Assembly (NCBI GenBank): GCA_910583815.1
Contig: CAJTZB010000109.1
Location: 1 to 8,562 of the forward strand
Origin: an uncultured Lachnospiraceae bacterium
Lineage (GTDB): Bacteria; Bacillota; Clostridia; Lachnospirales; Lachnospiraceae
Reading direction: 5' to 3'
Length of the DNA stretch: 8,562 nucleotides
Shown here: positions 6,336 through 8,562 of the stretch, one piece after another
How the letters are laid out: the number at the start of each line of letters is the position of its first letter
Position numbering within the stretch: the stretch's first letter is position 1
The notes under the pieces: model-generated
Seen by the model: only the letters and a program-made list of their open reading frames with translations
Told to the model about the DNA's origin: nothing
Database searches by the model: none
Position numbers and translations under genes: made by a program

Positions 6336-6713
6336 ATGGATGCAACTTTTAAAGCAAAACTAGAAGAACTAGGGGCCGATGTGGACAATACCGTCCACCG
6401 CTTTATGGGAAAAGAAACCCTGTACCTTAATTTTTTAGGCAAATTCCAGAAGGATCAGTCCTTCTCAAATATTGAAAAGCATTTGGAAGAGCAGAACGCA
6501 GAAGAGGCTTTTAAAGCCGCACATACTTTAAAAGGCGTAGCTGCAAATCTGGGACTGGACCCAATTGCAAACTCTGCTTCTGATTTAACAGAGCTTTTCC
6601 GCAGCAAACAGCAGTTTGCGGATGTTGATATGGAACGGCTGGAAAAAGTAAAGACAGAATTATCAAATACATACCACGCACTGTTAAATGTAATTACTGA
6701 ATATTTGCAATAA
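6336..6713 (+). CDS. Stand-alone histidine phosphotransfer (HPt) protein
   Basis: A 125-residue, mainly helical protein with the HPt signature AAHTLKGVAANLGL at 61-74; the phosphoacceptor is H63, followed by K66 and G67 as in the family. No kinase or receiver is attached, so it should shuttle phosphate between receivers in a multistep phosphorelay in the cytoplasm. It is transcribed divergently from the PAS kinase/HD-GYP operon and shares its promoter region, so the receivers of that operon are the obvious partners; this is inference. The start is the ATG at 6336 with GGGG seven bases upstream, a modest ribosome site. The frame is open back to a TTG at 6261, but that codon lies inside the -35 box. 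The gene is monocistronic, with a terminator about 50 bp after the stop. Confidence 0.93.
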   Translation: MDATFKAKLEELGADVDNTVHRFMGKETLYLNFLGKFQKDQSFSNIEKHLEEQNAEEAFKAAHTLKGVAANLGLDPIANSASDLTELFRSKQQFADVDMERLEKVKTELSNTYHALLNVITEYLQ

Positions 6714-6760
6714 TTCCCGCCACAATCAGGATAAGGTGATAATCTCCCTTTTCCTAGTTT

Positions 6761-6790
6761 AAGAGCCCAAAATCGGGGCTCTTTTTCTTT
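6761..6790 (+). terminator. Intrinsic terminator after the HPt gene
   Basis: A perfect 8-bp stem (AAGAGCCC with GGGCTCTT), a 7-base loop and a T-rich tail (TTTTTCTTT counted from the end of the stem). It separates the HPt unit from the VWA gene, which therefore needs its own promoter. Confidence 0.9.
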
Positions 6791-6802
6791 TGGGCAGAAC
6801 AT

Positions 6803-6830
6803 CACATCTTCTCCCTTTCCACATATATTA
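6803..6830 (+). promoter_or_regulatory. Possible late-sporulation (sigma-K type) promoter of the VWA gene
   Basis: The sequence reads CAC (6803-6805), 16 bases, then CATATATTA (6822-6830). This fits the Bacillus sigma-K consensus mAC-N16/17-CATAnnnTA at every fixed position. A vegetative -10 (TATTAT, 6826-6831) can also be drawn, but no TTGACA-like -35 lies 17 bases upstream. The expected start near 6837 leaves a leader of about 40 nt, which contains an 8-bp stem with one G-U pair (GAGCTTCA/TGAAGTTC, 6835-6859). The motif is short and degenerate, so chance occurrence is possible. Confidence 0.4.
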
Positions 6831-6876
6831 TAGGGAGCTTCAAAAAATTCCTGAAGTTCGGAAAGGGATAATTATC

Positions 6877-8259
6877 ATGGGTGTAACCAATTCCAATAAA
6901 TTTTTAAGCACTAATACAACCGAGTGCAACGGTACGTTTCAGGTAACACTATCTCTGACGGCAGCGCCAAACATCACAACAAATCCGACCGATATTGTCC
7001 TTGTGCTTGACCGTTCCAGAAGCATGTCGGGAAGCCCGCTTGCCAATCTGAAAAATGGCGCCAAGAAATTTATTCAGATTATTGATGAAGCAACTGACAA
7101 TGCACAGGATGGGCAAATCGGAGGTGGCAGCCGTATTGGTATCGTGAGCTTTGCATCCGCTGCAACACAGGACACACAGCTGATTACTTCTGTTGCGGAT
7201 TTGGACGCTGCGGTAAACGCCCTTTCTGCAGGAGGCCAGACAAACCATGCCGATGCCTTTACCAAGGCGCTGCAGCTGTTTGATGCTTCCTCCACAAATG
7301 ACAAAGTTATTGTTCTCTTTACAGACGGCAATACGACTACCGGCGGAAATCCTGCTACTGTAGCCGCTGCTGCCAAAGCACAAGGTGTCATCATCTACTG
7401 CATCGGGCTTTCCGGAAGCAACGGAATTGACGAACAGGCATTGGAAGACTGGGCTTCTTCTCCGGCAGCTTCTTATGTAGTAATTACTCCGGATGATACA
7501 GAGCTGGAAGACTTGTTTGCCGACCTCGCCCAAAATATCAGCAAACCGGGAGCAACGGATATTGTCATCCGGGATACTGTTTCTCCTTGCTTCCAGATTC
7601 TCTCTGTTTCCAATCCAACCAAAGGAACCACCTCTATTTTGGACGCAACTACACTTCAGTGGAATATAGATAAACTCGGCGTAACCGCAAGTGAAGGCGC
7701 AAGCCTGACTTTCACAGTCCAGCATGTCGGACCATGTACCGGCACGGTAGAAGTAAATGCCGATATTTCCTACAGCGACAATTCCGGAAATATCGTCACT
7801 TTCCCATCTCCGACCATTGATGTCGTCTGCGACAATGTCGTGCAGATTGAACCTTGCCCAACTCCGGTATCCGTTACCGTAGGCGGCTGTGAAGACAGCA
7901 TTGAATACAATGCTGGCGAAATTATACTGGAATCGCTTGGGCGCATCCTGCAGCTTGATGTCACGCTAAGGCGCGTCTGCCCAAATCGCCGTGTTGCCCT
8001 TGCTGTTATCCTGACCGAGCTGGATTCTATGGATAACGAACACAAACGCGGCTTAAAAACCGTTCTGGTACCTGCTCACGCAAGAAGCACCTGTACCGAC
8101 GTCACCGTCCGCTGCATTAAGTTCGTACTGCCAGAAAGCCTGGATGCAAGCGGAACAACTGATGGAATCTGCGATCAGAGAAGGTTCCGTGCAAGATTTA
8201 TTGCAAATTATGTGGATTATGATTATGAATGCTGTAACACCGTAACTTGCACCACATAA
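6877..8259 (+). CDS. Cys-rich von Willebrand factor A domain protein, no export signal
   Basis: A 460-residue protein of unknown function. Residues about 37-220 form a VWA domain with a complete metal-ion-dependent adhesion site: D45-S47-S49 (LDRSRS), T122 (GGQTNHADAF) and D150 (FTDGN). Residues about 225-325 look like a beta-sandwich of the DUF11 kind (DIVIRDTVSPCFQI; SLTFTVQHVGPC). Residues about 335-460 form a Cys-rich C-terminal domain (VCPNRRVALAVILTELD; VRCIKFVLPE; ending in ECCNTVTCTT) that I recall from uncharacterised clostridial proteins. There are 14 cysteines. I see no signal peptide, membrane helix, lipobox or LPXTG motif, so the protein should be made and kept in the cytoplasm, or assembled on a surface by a non-Sec route such as the forespore surface from the mother cell. 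The ATG at 6877 has AAAGGG nine bases upstream; a palindrome GATAATTATC abuts the start codon. VWA proteins usually mediate protein-protein contact; the partner is unknown. Confidence 0.92.
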   Translation: MGVTNSNKFLSTNTTECNGTFQVTLSLTAAPNITTNPTDIVLVLDRSRSMSGSPLANLKNGAKKFIQIIDEATDNAQDGQIGGGSRIGIVSFASAATQDTQLITSVADLDAAVNALSAGGQTNHADAFTKALQLFDASSTNDKVIVLFTDGNTTTGGNPATVAAAAKAQGVIIYCIGLSGSNGIDEQALEDWASSPAASYVVITPDDTELEDLFADLAQNISKPGATDIVIRDTVSPCFQILSVSNPTKGTTSILDATTLQWNIDKLGVTASEGASLTFTVQHVGPCTGTVEVNADISYSDNSGNIVTFPSPTIDVVCDNVVQIEPCPTPVSVTVGGCEDSIEYNAGEIILESLGRILQLDVTLRRVCPNRRVALAVILTELDSMDNEHKRGLKTVLVPAHARSTCTDVTVRCIKFVLPESLDASGTTDGICDQRRFRARFIANYVDYDYECCNTVTCTT

Positions 8260-8296
8260 GCACTCTTTTGACCTCGACATCATCCTATAAAGCAAA

Positions 8297-8339
8297 AACA
8301 GCAGAGCCAGCGGCATCCCAACTGCCGGCTCTGTTGTTT
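8297..8339 (+). terminator. Intrinsic terminator after the VWA gene
   Basis: AACAGCAGAGCC (8297-8308) pairs with GGCTCTGTTGTT (8327-8338) through 12 base pairs with one G-U. An inner GGCA/TGCC pairing sits beyond a 3-base bulge, closing a TCCCAAC loop. The T-rich right arm and the A-rich left arm mean it could act in both directions. It lies 37 bp after the VWA stop. Confidence 0.8.
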
Positions 8340-8410
8340 CCTTTCAGTACTACTTAGCAAAAGCACAAGGCTTTGTGTACATTTATTTATGTTATTTGAC
8401 ATTAAATAAG

Positions 8411-8441
8411 TCGGTTTGGAGCGAGGAAACCTCCGATTGAC
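8411..8441. promoter_or_regulatory. Imperfect dyad upstream of the right-end regulator, possible operator
   Basis: TCGGTT-(T)-GGAG (8411-8421) faces CTCC-GATTGA (8431-8440) around CGAGGAAAC. The 10-bp pairing includes G-T pairs and one bulged T, so it is clearer as RNA than as a DNA operator. It overlaps the candidate -35 box of the regulator gene, where a repressor site or autoregulatory site would be expected. A smaller hairpin, GAGG-AAA-CCTC, can form inside it. Confidence 0.3.
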
Positions 8442-8465
8442 CTTTTCCTATCAAAGTGATAATAT
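8437..8465 (+). promoter_or_regulatory. Candidate promoter of the right-end regulator gene
   Basis: TTGACC (8437-8442, five of six matches), 17 bases, then TAATAT (8460-8465, four of six). GATAAT at 8458-8463 is a better -10 but with only 15-base spacing. Either would start transcription about 20-25 nt before the ATG at 8495. Confidence 0.5.
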
Positions 8466-8494
8466 TCTCATATATGCAAACAGGAGGAAAAAAC

Positions 8495-8562
8495 ATGACG
8501 AATAAAATTATGGAGTGCATTACAAACCCGGTAAAATGTAAATTGCTACTTGAAATATATTC
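8495..8562 (+). CDS. Probable winged-helix transcriptional regulator, N-terminal fragment
   Basis: Only 22 complete codons are present (MTNKIMECITNPVKCKLLLEIY) before the right edge. The ATG has a very strong ribosome site (CAGGAGGAAA) at normal distance, so the start is well supported. The sequence 'ITNPVKCKLLLEI' resembles the first helix of ArsR-like or related winged-helix regulators from Clostridia, in which a 'xNPxRxxIL' helix opens the domain. The target and any effector cannot be judged from this fragment. It appears to be a separate transcription unit from the VWA gene because a terminator lies between them. Confidence 0.6.
   Translation, partial: MTNKIMECITNPVKCKLLLEIY

Noticed and set aside
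6790..6876. Extension of the VWA frame to a TTG at 6790
   Set aside because: It overlaps the T-tail of the HPt terminator and has no ribosome site; the ATG at 6877 does.
6949..7725. Long open frame on the minus strand opposite the VWA gene (about 258 codons)
   Set aside because: It is a shadow of a clear VWA domain; composition is atypical and no start signal is seen.
8396..8401. TTGACA hexamer upstream of the right-end regulator
   Set aside because: Seventeen bases downstream the sequence is GAGCGA, which is not a -10 box.
1..8562. tRNA, rRNA, CRISPR array, insertion sequence or prophage signals
   Set aside because: No cloverleaf, rRNA segment, regularly spaced repeats, transposase motifs or terminal inverted repeats were seen on either strand.

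Overview
The window looks like chromosome from a spore-forming, motile, low-to-mid-GC member of the Clostridia, most likely Lachnospiraceae. The reasons are the strong AGGAGG-type ribosome sites, tightly packed minus-strand signalling genes, the type of chemotaxis and HD-GYP proteins, and a Cys-rich VWA protein of a kind I associate with that group. The family assignment is inference from style, not from a marker gene.

Positions 1-6249 form one minus-strand signalling operon, read right to left. A near-consensus promoter (6221-6249) and a folded leader of about 125 nt precede, in order: a response regulator with an intact HD-GYP c-di-GMP phosphodiesterase domain (5006-6088); a soluble PAS histidine kinase (3473-4933); a second receiver-HD-GYP protein with a damaged active site (2407-3486); CheR (1535-2338); CheB (490-1521); a CheY-type single receiver (87-479); and the first 15 codons of what is probably CheA (1-46). 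Gaps are short, one pair of genes overlaps by 14 nt, and no terminator was found between genes. The operon joins chemoreceptor methylation and demethylation to c-di-GMP turnover through shared phospho-signalling. No receptor, CheW, CheC or CheD is in the window.

Back to back with that operon is a perfect consensus promoter (6261-6289) driving a stand-alone HPt phosphotransfer protein (6336-6713), which ends at a clear intrinsic terminator. The two divergent -35 boxes form an exact 7-bp inverted repeat, so kinase, regulators and HPt may be controlled together as parts of one multistep phosphorelay.

To the right is a separate plus-strand unit: a 460-residue Cys-rich VWA protein with an intact metal site but no export signal (6877-8259). 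It is preceded by a sequence matching the sporulation sigma-K consensus and followed by a terminator. After a 235-bp intergenic region with an imperfect dyad and a candidate promoter, the window ends in the first 22 codons of a probable winged-helix regulator (8495 onward).

Several starts were set from ribosome sites rather than from the longest open frame. The parts most worth following up are the three-hairpin leader, the degenerate HD-GYP paralogue beside an intact one, the shared divergent promoter, and the possibly sporulation-controlled VWA protein.
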